In this document: positions 1 through 9,299 of the stretch, piece by piece | How the letters are laid out: the number at the start of each line of letters is the position of its first letter | How positions within the stretch are numbered: position 1 is the first letter of the stretch | Assembly (NCBI GenBank): GCA_027886825.1 | Contig: JAPCJS010000001.1 | Span: forward strand, 1 to 64,000 | DNA from: Nitrososphaerota archaeon | Lineage (GTDB): Archaea > Thermoproteota > Nitrososphaeria > Nitrososphaerales > Gagatemarchaeaceae | DNA: 64,000 nt | Direction: 5' to 3' | The notes under the pieces: model-generated | What the model was told of the DNA's origin: nothing | Seen by the model: only the letters and a program-made list of their open reading frames with translations | Databases searched by the model: none | Position numbers and translations under genes: made by a program

Positions 1-653
1 CGTGCACCGTCAACTCGCTGGCTCGGGGCAGGCTCCAGCTCGGAGTGGGCGCCGGCTGGTACGAGGAGGAGTACAGGACACACGGGTTCGAGTTTCCAGA
101 TCTGAAAGCCCGCAAGCAGCAGTTCCGGGAAGCTCTCAAGATAATCAGGCCCCTCACCCAGACGGGAAAGGTGGACTTTGAAGGGAGGTTCTTCTCGGCA
201 CACCTCGAAGGCCTACCCAGACTGAAGGATAGGGTCCACCTGATAATAGGCGGGAAGGCGCCATCGGTCGTACGACAAACGGTGACCTTCGGCGACGAAT
301 GGAACTTTTACGTGCCGGTCCCAGAGGAGTTCGACGCGCTAAAGGGGACCCTCGACTCTGGCAGCAGGCACATCGAGATAGCCCGCATGGGCCCGTTCAT
401 GGTCGCCAGAAGCACCGCACAGCTCAAGACGAGGCTTCGGAGGCAGATGCGCAAGCAGGGCGTGAGCAAGGATGAGGACGTCTACCTACGGGAGCTGAGA
501 AAGAGCGGCTGGCTTGTGGGTACCGAGAGCGACTTTCCCGAGAGGGTCAACGAGCTCAGAGAGCGAGGAGTAGAGAAGTTCTACTTCCAGGTCTGGGAGA
601 CCAAGGAAAGAGAGCAGATGGAACAGCTTGCGAGAGTGCTCAAGGGCATGTAG
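1..653 (+). CDS. LLM-class (luciferase-like, probably F420-dependent) oxidoreductase, 5' truncated by window edge
   Basis: ORF 45..653 continues open upstream to the window start; 'LQLGVGAGWYEEEYRTHGFEFP' and 'IIGGKAPSVVRQTVTFGDEWN' are typical luciferase-family motifs. Confidence 0.85.
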   Translation, partial: CTVNSLARGRLQLGVGAGWYEEEYRTHGFEFPDLKARKQQFREALKIIRPLTQTGKVDFEGRFFSAHLEGLPRLKDRVHLIIGGKAPSVVRQTVTFGDEWNFYVPVPEEFDALKGTLDSGSRHIEIARMGPFMVARSTAQLKTRLRRQMRKQGVSKDEDVYLRELRKSGWLVGTESDFPERVNELRERGVEKFYFQVWETKEREQMEQLARVLKGM

Positions 654-779
654 CAGATAGGAGGAGTCCTCGAAGAGGAGATCGGTTCTTCAGAGGCGCG
701 TCGGAGCTGGATGCCTCTGGCGCTTCGCATCGCAATTCCGGGACCGTAAGTCCGAGAGCGGTAGGACTCTCACCAGAAC

Positions 780-787
780 GTTTAAAC
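780..787 (+). promoter_or_regulatory. TATA-like box (GTTTAAAC) for the peroxiredoxin gene
   Basis: AT-rich hexamer about 25-32 nt upstream of ATG 812, the spacing of a leaderless archaeal promoter. Confidence 0.5.
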
Positions 788-811
788 TAAGAACGCAAAA
801 ATGGCTTTGAT

Positions 812-1279
812 ATGCCACAAGTTGGAACGACGGCCGAAGGGTTTACCCTCTACGATGCTGATAAGAAGGAACGCAAGCTATCCGAGTTCTTGACCAAAGG
901 TAAGCGAACGATTCTGGCGTTCTATCCGGGGGCATTCACTGGCGTGTGCGACCAGGAGATGTGCACCTTCCGTGACATGTTCTCCGACCTCGAGAAGATG
1001 AACGCGAATCTTGTCGGGATCTCCGTCGATGCACCCTTTGCGCTGAAGGCGTTCGCCGAGAAGTACGGCCTGAAGTTCCCATTGCTCTCTGACTTTAAGC
1101 GAGAGGTCATCCAGAAATATGGCGTGGTGTGGAAGAACCTCGGGGGCGTGAACGGCTATGATACTTCCAACAGGGCGATCTTCATACTGGACGATGGCGG
1201 TAGAGTGCTGTATTCGTGGATGGCTCCAAATCCAGGTGTCCTGCCGAACTTTGAAGAGATAAAGAAGAACCTGGCGTGA
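812..1279 (+). CDS. peroxiredoxin (AhpC/TSA family)
   Basis: 'FYPGAFTGVCDQEMCTFRD' peroxidatic Cys motif. Confidence 0.93.
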   Translation: MPQVGTTAEGFTLYDADKKERKLSEFLTKGKRTILAFYPGAFTGVCDQEMCTFRDMFSDLEKMNANLVGISVDAPFALKAFAEKYGLKFPLLSDFKREVIQKYGVVWKNLGGVNGYDTSNRAIFILDDGGRVLYSWMAPNPGVLPNFEEIKKNLA

Positions 1280-1325
1280 GGTCTTACGACGGACTCCCGG
1301 CGAAGCTGCCGATGAGCTTCCGCAT

Positions 1326-1835
1326 CTAGCTGGAGTCTTCCGGCTCCTCAGGGGGCCGCTTCTTGCGGGTCGAATGAAGTACGAACTTCAGAAGCGGCTC
1401 GCTGATACTCATCGCATCACGCATCGATATCATGCCGAGAGGTATCCCCTCCTTGCTGACCACGGGGAGGTGCCGGACATTCGCCTTTGTCATCCGATCC
1501 ACTGCGGTGATTATGTTTTCATTGGGGCTGGCCTTCAGGGATGTCTTTGACATTATGCTGGAGACGGGAACGCCCTTTCCTGTGAGAGACTTTGTCACCG
1601 AGAAGAGCACGTCGCGCTCCGTCAGTATCCCGACCATGACCCCCGCCCCATCGACGACTATGACACTCCCTATGTTCCCTTCCCACATGACCGATGCGGC
1701 CTCATCTATCGTTGTATCCTCCGGAACCACGGTGGGCGGAACTTCCATCAGGTCTTTGGTTTTCATACTCACCGGGCTGGATTTGGATCTTGGCAAGGTT
1801 TCACCGGCTTTGGTTGGATACCACCTATTAATCAT
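1326..1835 (-). CDS. CBS-domain-pair protein
   Basis: two CBS repeats ('DEAASVMWEGNIGSVIVVD...GILTERDVL', 'AVDRMTKANVRHLPVV...GMISMRD'). Confidence 0.9.
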   Translation of the reverse strand: MINRWYPTKAGETLPRSKSSPVSMKTKDLMEVPPTVVPEDTTIDEAASVMWEGNIGSVIVVDGAGVMVGILTERDVLFSVTKSLTGKGVPVSSIMSKTSLKASPNENIITAVDRMTKANVRHLPVVSKEGIPLGMISMRDAMSISEPLLKFVLHSTRKKRPPEEPEDSS

Positions 1836-1895
1836 TCGGGACGAAGTCGAGACATGAGGTGAGCCCGATTCTCAGCTAGGCGTGCCCAGTCTACG

Positions 1896-2228
1896 CTATC
1901 GCTTCTTGATGTTGGTCACGAGTAGTTTGAACTGCAGGGTCTTACCTACCATCGGATGCCTCCCGACTTTCCCGTAGCCTTTCTCAGGTGGGATAGTGAC
2001 CTCTTTTGTCTCATTGACCTTCATCCCTACCAACGCGTCTTCGAAGCCGCTTATCACCTGATGTGCGCCCAAGACGACCTGGAGGGGCTTGTAGTCGCGA
2101 GCAGGGGAAAACAGGCCAGCCTTTTCGGCCTCGGCTTTCATGCTCGTGTCGAAGACCTTGCCACCCGGGAATCTGCCTACGTAGTGCACCGATACCGTAT
2201 CTCCATTCTGGGCTACCTGTTCGCTCAT
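1896..2228 (-). CDS. FKBP-type peptidyl-prolyl cis-trans isomerase
   Basis: internal Met of ORF 1896..2375 (MSEQVAQNGDTVSVHYVGRFPGGKVFDTS) matches the FKBP N-terminus; 'VISGFEDALVGMKVNETKEVTIPPEKGYG'. Confidence 0.88.
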   Translation of the reverse strand: MSEQVAQNGDTVSVHYVGRFPGGKVFDTSMKAEAEKAGLFSPARDYKPLQVVLGAHQVISGFEDALVGMKVNETKEVTIPPEKGYGKVGRHPMVGKTLQFKLLVTNIKKR

Positions 2229-2349
2229 TCTAAGGTCGATGGTGCTTGCTTTTCGGGTCTTTAATGATTTTGTTCTATCCTCGAGGATCGAACACGCTCG
2301 GGAGCTGCGGCGACGTGCGGTGAAACGGCTTATGGTGCGAAGACCGGCG

Positions 2350-2742
2350 ATGGCACCGTTGCCGTTCTGCTCCAAGTGTGGCAGAGAGATCCCGGAGGAT
2401 GCAGTATTCTGTCCAGAGTGTGGTGCCTCGGTAGAATGTCATGTTCAAGGCTCTGATCAGCCGAAGGGGATGGCTCATGCCGGGGTGAACCTCGGGGCGG
2501 GCCGTGGTCTTATCGGCCATCTTTCCCGGTCTGGGTCAGATCTACATCGGAGAGAAGAGGAGAGGGATCGCGTTCGTCGCAGTCGGGTTGATACCTTTTG
2601 GGGACATTCTTCATCGAAATCGGTCTAAATACTCTATCCTATCTTCCTGCTCATCGGCACCCTTGACACGTACAGGTCAGGCAAAAGGACCAAGGATGTG
2701 AATGGTGGTGCGGTAGCAGTTCCACCCCTGAAAACATGCTAG
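2350..2742 (+). pseudogene. zinc-ribbon + small membrane-domain protein, disrupted by successive frameshifts
   Basis: CSKCGREIPEDAVFCPECG in frame 1, LSAIFPGLGQIYIGEKRRGIAFVAVGLIPF in frame 2, FFIEIGLNTL in frame 3, YPIFLLIGTLDTYRSGKRTKDVNGG back in frame 1, stop 2740-2742. Confidence 0.65.
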
Positions 2743-2829
2743 TTCCCTAAGGGCTCTCATAGATAGGCTGCAGAATGGGAAAGCTAATTCATAGGCGATT
2801 GGAGGGTAATCGGAGATGCGCCATCCAAG

Positions 2830-3327
2830 ATGGTAGGGCTGATCATCGGTTCGGTGGTCTCGCTGTGGCTCCTGTTTGGACTGAGCACGGGGATCATACT
2901 GGCAGTGATCATCCTCGTAGGCGTCCTGTTCTCGCGCGATCTGAACCGAGGCATCACCACGATGATCAGCGAGATCATCTTCCCGGGCCTCGGTGGGAAA
3001 AAGGACCTGTTTCTCGAAAATCTCGAGAAGGAACTGAAGAGAAGAGGTCTAATCCCTCGGGTCCCTCTCGATAAGCAGGTCGATCTAATCTACAGAGATT
3101 TCTTCAACGAGGTCAGGATCTACGCTACACAAGAAGGTACGAGCCTGAGGTTCGGCTATCGAGTCTCTGCTACATCGGGTGCGGTAACTCTCGGAGTCAT
3201 ACTGCTGATTCCATTCGTGATCGGCTCAGTGGTGCTCTTCGCCCTTGCCATCCTGAGGCGGAACAATACACAGCTGACCCTGCGTGAAGCGGGCCAGGCT
3301 GCTGAGATACTCTCCAGGGAGACATAG
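2830..3327 (+). CDS. hypothetical membrane protein (two hydrophobic segments)
   Basis: ORF with N- and C-terminal hydrophobic helices. Confidence 0.6.
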   Translation: MVGLIIGSVVSLWLLFGLSTGIILAVIILVGVLFSRDLNRGITTMISEIIFPGLGGKKDLFLENLEKELKRRGLIPRVPLDKQVDLIYRDFFNEVRIYATQEGTSLRFGYRVSATSGAVTLGVILLIPFVIGSVVLFALAILRRNNTQLTLREAGQAAEILSRET

Positions 3328-3386
3328 ACAGCTAAGAGGAGGTCTCGTGCACTCCGTCCTGAACAACGAGACAACGGCGTTTTCGG

Positions 3387-3776
3387 TCAGGACTGTGACC
3401 GTCCGCAGCTGGGACAGTAGGTGGTACTGCCTTTCATGTCAGCTCCGCAGAACTTGCAGGACTGTCCCGCTGGCCGGGCCTGGATGGCGGTGGGGATGGG
3501 CCTGATCGGCTGCTTTGCCGTCTTCATCCTCCCGCCGTCTCCCCCGATCACGACCAACAGGATGCCGACTATGAGTAATACCGACCCGACGCTGAGATAC
3601 CATACGGTGGTACTGAGTTGATCGACGAGACCAGGAAGAAATGGTATGATGTTCACGACACTGTTGATAGCCCCTAACACGCCCTTCAGCACTGCCTGCG
3701 CTCCTGACATGTAGCCGATTAGGTAGCCACCCGCCAGACAAAAGACGCCACCTATCAGGCGCGACCTCCGAGACAA
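3387..3776 (-). CDS. membrane protein with C-terminal zinc ribbon
   Basis: 'CKFCGADMKGSTTYCPSCGRSQS' after TM helices. Confidence 0.65.
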   Translation of the reverse strand: MSRRSRLIGGVFCLAGGYLIGYMSGAQAVLKGVLGAINSVVNIIPFLPGLVDQLSTTVWYLSVGSVLLIVGILLVVIGGDGGRMKTAKQPIRPIPTAIQARPAGQSCKFCGADMKGSTTYCPSCGRSQS

Positions 3777-4111
3777 GACGGAACGGCCCCAAGGGCATCG
3801 CTATTTAAGGCGCTACGAGCTCCGTGTACCTTGTGATCTTCCTGGCGCCGGAACTTGAACGGGGTGGAAGACCGGTGATCCCACGAGACCGAGATCTGGT
3901 TTCTGCTTCTCGCGACGCTTACCATCTCGTCTCAGAACAGGATCTCGCTGTTTTCACTGGTCCAGAACATCGAGCACCAGCCGAAGATCTCATTCAGGGT
4001 GGGAGGAGAGGTGGAAAGGCACTGCGAGGACGGTCATGAGGGTCGGAGATAGCCGGCGAAGGAGATCGCAGGATTGATGAAAGCAAGAACGGCAGGTATG
4101 ACTGCCTGATA

Positions 4112-5314
4112 GTGGAGCTGAAAAGTCGCCGATGGTCGTTCGGACGCAAGATTCGGACAAAACGGCTTTTAGTACTCCCACAGATAGATCCGCTCGAGAC
4201 AGAGATGGAAACTAGAGCCCTTTCAGGAGAAGTTGAGTCTATGATTAACCGACAGGACTACCTCAGGGCCGTATTGGAACGCGACGGTTCGTTCGATGGC
4301 TCCTGCGTTTTTGGCGTCATTTCCACCGGAATCTACTGTCGTCCATCCTGCCCGGCTCGAAGACCGAGCGCGGACAGGATACTCCTTTTCCCCAATCCCG
4401 ATGCTGCCGAGAGATCAGGTTTCCGTCAATGCCTGAGATGCAAGCCCAAGCGGATATCCCAGCGTGCCGAGTTGGTTGGGAGGATCTGTGCACACATCCA
4501 AGCCAACCTGACCGAGGATCTGGGACTTGCGGCCCTTGGGGAGAAGTTCTCGATCAGCCCGTTTCACCTGCAGCGAGTCTTCAAAGAGGTCGTCGGCATG
4601 TCGCCGCGCAGATATACAGAGGAATGCCGCATCAGCAGGCTCAAGAAGCATCTCGGCGAGGGGCAATCGGTCACCTCCGCCCTTCGGGGAGTCGGCTACA
4701 GCTCCCAGAGCTGGCTCTACGGTGACTCGACCGCAAAGTTGGGCATGACCCCCGGTGTCTATCGCAGAGGAGGGGTGGGGATGCGGATATCCTATATGAC
4801 CGGCAGCTCCCCTCTGGGCAGGCTGCTGGTTGCGGCCACCGAGCACGGCATCTGCATGGTCAATCTTGGCGAGGGCGACGCCGACCTGGTGCAGGCCCTG
4901 CACAGGGAGTATCCAAAGGCGGTCACTGCAGAATCGAAAGAGGTACAGGATCTCTTTGACGCCGTCCTTGGATACTTCAGGGGCCAGCAGAAGAAGCTGC
5001 CGCTGGACATGCGCGGCACTGCCTTCCAGCGAAAGGTGTGGGCCGCCCTGCAGACGATACCCGACGGCAGCATCACGTCGTACAGCGAGATCGCCGCGCG
5101 GATAGGCCAGCCGAGGGCCGTGAGGGCCGTCGCAAACGCCTGCGGAAAGAATCCTGTTCCTCTGATCGTCCCTTGTCACAGGGTCGTGCGAAAGGATGGC
5201 GGCCTCGGTGGTTACGGGCTCGGAATCTGGCGGAAGCGGGCACTGCTGGCGGAAGAAAAGAGCCGGACTCGCGCGGCTGACACGACTGCTGCGGACGAGT
5301 CGCCTCGGCTGTGA
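4112..5314 (+). CDS. ada: bifunctional Ada: methylphosphotriester-DNA methyltransferase / AraC-type activator / O6-methylguanine-DNA methyltransferase
   Basis: 'SFDGSCVFGVISTGIYCRPSCPARRP' (Ada N-terminal Cys box), AraC HTH 'SPFHLQRVFKEVVGMSPRRYTEECRISRLK', MGMT 'VPCHRVV'; true start probably internal near MINRQDYLRAVLERDG. Confidence 0.95.
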   Translation: MELKSRRWSFGRKIRTKRLLVLPQIDPLETEMETRALSGEVESMINRQDYLRAVLERDGSFDGSCVFGVISTGIYCRPSCPARRPSADRILLFPNPDAAERSGFRQCLRCKPKRISQRAELVGRICAHIQANLTEDLGLAALGEKFSISPFHLQRVFKEVVGMSPRRYTEECRISRLKKHLGEGQSVTSALRGVGYSSQSWLYGDSTAKLGMTPGVYRRGGVGMRISYMTGSSPLGRLLVAATEHGICMVNLGEGDADLVQALHREYPKAVTAESKEVQDLFDAVLGYFRGQQKKLPLDMRGTAFQRKVWAALQTIPDGSITSYSEIAARIGQPRAVRAVANACGKNPVPLIVPCHRVVRKDGGLGGYGLGIWRKRALLAEEKSRTRAADTTAADESPRL

Positions 5315-5378
5315 TGGCGAGCGGAGTTCCACTCCAGTTGGGACACACTTAAGACATCCTGGTAGCGCATCATCCGTC

Positions 5379-6065
5379 ATGGAGCTCGTACGAACTGCGG
5401 GCGCGACACAGAACGAGACCACTCTCGGGTCGATAAAGATGAAGACCACAGGAGAGCTCGTCCCGGTGACGCAGGTGGAGCTCGCTCCACAGGATTCGAT
5501 CTTCTTCGAACATCACATTCTTCTGTGGAAGGACCCCTCCGTGACGATCACAGCGAAGGTAATGCAGGGGTTGGGGAAGAGGATGCTGGCAGGCCTGCCG
5601 GTGTTCGTGACAGAGGCCCATGGCCCTGGCAAGATAGCATTCTCAAGAGACGCGCCTGGGCAGATACTTTTCCTCGAGATCAGACCGGGCGCGATGTTGC
5701 ACGTGAGGGAGCACCAGTTCCTCTTCGCTACGCCGAGTGTGAAATACTCATACTTTAGGATGAAGGGGATATCCAACCTGCTCTATGGGGGCACGGGATT
5801 CTTCATCGACACCTTTGAGGGGACCGGAGTGGTGGCGCTTCATGGCTATGGGAACGTCTTCGAGCACACACTCTCACCGGGCGAGTCCATTGACGTAGAG
5901 CCGGGGGCATTCCTGTACAAGGACGCCAGTGTCCAGTTGGAGACGGTCTCGCTAGGTCTCAAGACGGGCCTGTTCGGCGGCTCAACGTTCAGGCTGAACA
6001 GGTTCACGGGTCAGGGAAGGTTGGGGCTCCAGTCGATGTCTTTCCATCTGCAGACCGGCGAATAG
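5379..6065 (+). CDS. AIM24 family protein
   Basis: internal Met of ORF 5196..6065; 'GPGKIAFSRDAPGQILFLEIRPGAMLHVREHQFLF' and 'LLYGGTGFFIDTFEGTGVVALHGYG'. Confidence 0.8.
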   Translation: MELVRTAGATQNETTLGSIKMKTTGELVPVTQVELAPQDSIFFEHHILLWKDPSVTITAKVMQGLGKRMLAGLPVFVTEAHGPGKIAFSRDAPGQILFLEIRPGAMLHVREHQFLFATPSVKYSYFRMKGISNLLYGGTGFFIDTFEGTGVVALHGYGNVFEHTLSPGESIDVEPGAFLYKDASVQLETVSLGLKTGLFGGSTFRLNRFTGQGRLGLQSMSFHLQTGE

Positions 6066-6131
6066 TTCCAGGATGGGTGCTCCGCGTCCCTCGACCGGGC
6101 TGTAACATCTTTGCACGTTCCCTCCAACATG

Positions 6132-6809
6132 TCAGGTCTCCGCAGGAGCGAAAAAGACCAAGACCGCTAGATCGGTCTCTATGTCGTGAAACCTGTGGCT
6201 GACCCTGGAGGGAACGAAGACCAGTGTCCCTGGACCAACCTTTCTCTCTTGATCAGCCACCCGAATCATCGCTCTCCCCTCGAGAACATAGTATAGCTCG
6301 TCTTCACTGTGAGGTGTCTGGAGATCAGTCTCCCCGGCCTGCAGGACGTAGACACCAGAACTGAACGAGGCGACGCGCAAGAACTCGAGATATGGCTTGG
6401 CCGTATGCTTTCGTCGGCCCAACAGACCTTCCATCTCAAAGACCCGCATCGGTCCCTCCTCGGTCTCCTTGACACCGATCGCAGCCAACCCTGAAGCGGT
6501 CATCCTGTTTTCCCTGATCAGCTTGTTGATTCTTGCTAAGTTCGACGCCGACCAATTACTCCCGGGCTTTCGCGGGGTGAACCTCTGCGCATAGCTCTCT
6601 CCATCTATTTTCCTTATGATGCTGTCTATCCAGCCAAAACAGAGAGCCTCTTCGACCGCCTCATCGTATGACGCGCCTCTCCTACCTGCGCCCTTCTTGT
6701 AGAGGACAAGCCAGACCTCTCTTTCGCTCTTGTGGTTTTGACTCAGCCAGTCGCGCCAACCCTCTCGATCCGGGACGCTCAGAGTCTTCACACGTTCCAT
6801 TGCCGACAA
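6132..6809 (-). CDS. fusion of an N-terminal YdeI/OmpD-associated-like domain and a C-terminal cupin
   Basis: 'WLSQNHKSEREVWLVLYKKGAGRRGASYDEAVEEALCFGWIDSIIRKIDGESYAQRFTPRKPGSNWSASN' (YdeI-like) then 'HSEDELYYVLEGRAMIRVADQERKVGPGTLVFVPSRVSHRF' (cupin). Confidence 0.8.
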   Translation of the reverse strand: MSAMERVKTLSVPDREGWRDWLSQNHKSEREVWLVLYKKGAGRRGASYDEAVEEALCFGWIDSIIRKIDGESYAQRFTPRKPGSNWSASNLARINKLIRENRMTASGLAAIGVKETEEGPMRVFEMEGLLGRRKHTAKPYLEFLRVASFSSGVYVLQAGETDLQTPHSEDELYYVLEGRAMIRVADQERKVGPGTLVFVPSRVSHRFHDIETDLAVLVFFAPAET

Positions 6810-6902
6810 GCTGATTTCAGTCTTTCCGAAGCCCCTTCCTTCGGCGGAACAGGGGTAAGGCCGCGTTCAATCTCGGCCTCTGCACATTATGTCTGACGTG
6901 AA

Positions 6903-7060
6903 TACCCCTGACATCAAAGGGGTGTGCAATTCCTGATTCTCGCCATCCCCTTTCTAACCAGGTCTCAAACTGTGCAAGCATCAGACTGCAAATAGGTCAG
7001 AAAAACGAGATTCGAACCCGGTTATGACAGTGCAGGGGGATTCGAACATGAGAACCCCCT
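6903..7060. repeat. degenerate copy of the tRNA-Leu 3' end plus downstream flank
   Basis: co-linear with 11685..11848; shared GCAATTCCTGATTCT, TTTCTAACC, ATTCGAACCC and ACAGTGC(A/G)GGGG. Confidence 0.6.
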
Positions 7061-7084
7061 GACAGTTCCCTTGGGTGTCAGGGG
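7056..7084. repeat. perfect 9-bp inverted repeat CCCCTGACA-N11-TGTCAGGGG
   Basis: seen directly. Confidence 0.75.
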
Positions 7085-7216
7085 ATCGCTTATTCTCGCT
7101 GGAGTTAGAGACCAGAGACGCCAGCCACTATCTCACCGAGCTGATTGTCGAAGAGGAATACTGGACATCGAAGTATAGTTAGCGTTAACCACTACAGAAA
7201 ATGAACCTGCTACTAC

Positions 7217-7573
7217 TTACTGCATCGTCTTGGAATCCGCTGGTTCCTTCGGTCCGAGAAATCGGTCTGCGAGTGCGCGCATCAATTCAAGATGTTTCTT
7301 GGTGGCTTCCTCTCCTTCAGGTGTTATCTCGATGACCGTCCTCGGGCCCGGCGCGAGGACAAAAGCCCTGCGTTGCTTGATGAATCCATAGTCTTCCAGG
7401 ATCCCGAGATTCTTGTTGAGCGAGCTCTTCGGAGTCTTGACGGCAAGGAGCAATTCCGTGAACGTAGTCCTCTTGAATCCGAGAAGCGCCGTCATTATTC
7501 CCACCCGGGTCGAGACTGAAAACGGTCCCGGCAACCCCACATCAGAAACTAGGTCCTCCTCTCCCTTTCCCAC
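7217..7573 (-). CDS. winged-helix transcriptional regulator
   Basis: 'FSVSTRVGIMTALLGFKRTTFTELLLAVKTPKSSLNKNLGILEDYGFIKQRRAF...TVIEITPEGEEATKKHLELM'; GTG start at 7573 preferred because the longer ORF would overlap the upstream gene. Confidence 0.75.
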   Translation of the reverse strand: MGKGEEDLVSDVGLPGPFSVSTRVGIMTALLGFKRTTFTELLLAVKTPKSSLNKNLGILEDYGFIKQRRAFVLAPGPRTVIEITPEGEEATKKHLELMRALADRFLGPKEPADSKTMQ

Positions 7574-7595
7574 CCCGCTGCCGCCCAGTCCCGAT

Positions 7596-8243
7596 TCAGG
7601 AGGCAACCAGTGCAAACTCCTTGGGTGCTTCGTAGAGCGATTTCGTTCCACAGAATACAAAAAGAGGTGACGCGAGAGCCCAGGTCCATACCGGAGCTCC
7701 CGGGAGGATAGCCACGAACGCGATTAGAATGAATCCTGCTATGAATGCCCAGTCTTCCACCCTCTTTTCAACGATACGGTCCTCCTTCGCCGGATATGAA
7801 AATCCCAAGGCCAAGGCCAGAATAACGAGGAACATCCCAGCAAAGATAGGGTAGCCCTCTCCGTTGGCGATTGTGTATCCGAGCCCAGGCCCGACGGTCA
7901 CGAGGAACCAAACGAAGTTGCGCCTCCAGGACAACCGGCGTTCCATCCTCTCATCGTAGGTCGTCCCACCATCACCCTTCAGGAAGTCCAGGCTGTACTG
8001 CATTCTCGAGAATCCACCAAATCCACATGACCTCGCAACAAGCCAGACCCCAATGGTGCCGGCTAACGTCCCGGCAATTGCGAACGGGATTGGAACCGTC
8101 GCATACAGTATGAGTGCCAGCAGAGGCACTACCGAAGCGAGAGAGTAGAGCACTCCGAGGCCCCTTCTTGCCCTGAAACGGAAGAGCCTTGCAGCAATCA
8201 GTTCGGCCTCTATGCGCTGCTGTTGCAGGACATCGCTTTCCAA
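7596..8243 (-). CDS. multi-pass membrane protein, probably cotranscribed with the winged-helix regulator
   Basis: hydrophobic ORF immediately upstream of the regulator on the same strand. Confidence 0.65.
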   Translation of the reverse strand: MESDVLQQQRIEAELIAARLFRFRARRGLGVLYSLASVVPLLALILYATVPIPFAIAGTLAGTIGVWLVARSCGFGGFSRMQYSLDFLKGDGGTTYDERMERRLSWRRNFVWFLVTVGPGLGYTIANGEGYPIFAGMFLVILALALGFSYPAKEDRIVEKRVEDWAFIAGFILIAFVAILPGAPVWTWALASPLFVFCGTKSLYEAPKEFALVAS

Positions 8244-8375
8244 AGAGAAGACTATCTCACGATCAGAATCCGCGCGTTATAAAATGATGGTGAGTGTTCA
8301 CTAAAGTGAACTACTACCCCTGTTTAACTACCATTCTCGGTCCTTGTTCAAGGTGTCGAACCGTGGTGGTATGAT

Positions 8376-9299
8376 TTGATCGAGACAGTTAACCTGACCA
8401 AGAAATTCGGGGACCTGACCGCGGTCGATGGCGTAACCCTCCGAGTTGGGGAGGGAGAGGTCTTCGGGTTCCTCGGACCCAACGGGGCCGGAAAGAGCAC
8501 CACAGTCAGAATGCTCTGCTGTCTGATATCAAAGACCACGGGTGATGCAAGGGTAGCCGGCTACGATGTGGGTAACGAAGCAGATTCACTGAAAATAAGG
8601 AAGCTCATCGGGTTCGTACCCGACAACGTAGGCCTCTACGACGGCCTCAGCGCCTATGACAACCTGGACTTTTACGGGAAACTCTACGATTGTACGGAGG
8701 CGCAGAGGAAGGAGAACATCCAGCGCTTCCTCACGATGCTGGGGCTCTGGGAGAGGAAGGACGCCGCGGTCGGCACCTATTCGAAGGGGATGAAGCAGAA
8801 GCTCGGGATTGCGTGCGCCCTCATCCACGACCCGCAGATACTTTTCATGGACGAGCCCACGGCGAACCTCGACCCGGAGTCGGCGAAGACGGTCAGGGAC
8901 TTTATCCTTGAGCTCAAGAAGGAGAAGAGAACCATCTTTCTAAACACGCACAACCTGGATGAGGCGCAGAGGATCTGCGACAGGATTGCGATACTCAACA
9001 CGAAGCTGATGGCGGTCGGCACCCCGGAGGAGCTGGAGCGTTCGGTAAGCGGGAGGAAAACCGTGGTTCAGGTCGTGGAGGTGAACGATGCTATTCTCGT
9101 TGCACTGAGGAAGCTGTCGTCAGTAAACATGGCGATTGACGGCAACAAGCTGACTTTCGACGTCAAGGATCCAGATAAGGAGAACGTCGCCATAACGGAC
9201 GCGATCTTTCGGGCCGGCGGCCACGTCCGATCCGTCACCGTCGTCGGCTCAACCCTGGAGGACGCCTACCTGAAGCTCGTGAGGCGCGACGACAAATGA
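8376..9299 (+). CDS. ABC transporter ATP-binding protein
   Basis: Walker A 'GPNGAGKST', signature 'YSKGMKQKLGIA', Walker B 'ILFMDEPTANLDP'. Confidence 0.96.
   Translation: MIETVNLTKKFGDLTAVDGVTLRVGEGEVFGFLGPNGAGKSTTVRMLCCLISKTTGDARVAGYDVGNEADSLKIRKLIGFVPDNVGLYDGLSAYDNLDFYGKLYDCTEAQRKENIQRFLTMLGLWERKDAAVGTYSKGMKQKLGIACALIHDPQILFMDEPTANLDPESAKTVRDFILELKKEKRTIFLNTHNLDEAQRICDRIAILNTKLMAVGTPEELERSVSGRKTVVQVVEVNDAILVALRKLSSVNMAIDGNKLTFDVKDPDKENVAITDAIFRAGGHVRSVTVVGSTLEDAYLKLVRRDDK

Noticed and set aside
4415-5449. 344-aa minus-strand ORF
   Set aside because: Antisense to the unambiguous ada gene; GC-rich shadow ORF without recognisable domains.
7020-7060. possible functional tRNA 3' end (ATTCGAAC...)
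   Set aside because: No acceptor stem, D arm or anticodon arm can be built; treated as a decayed partial copy only.
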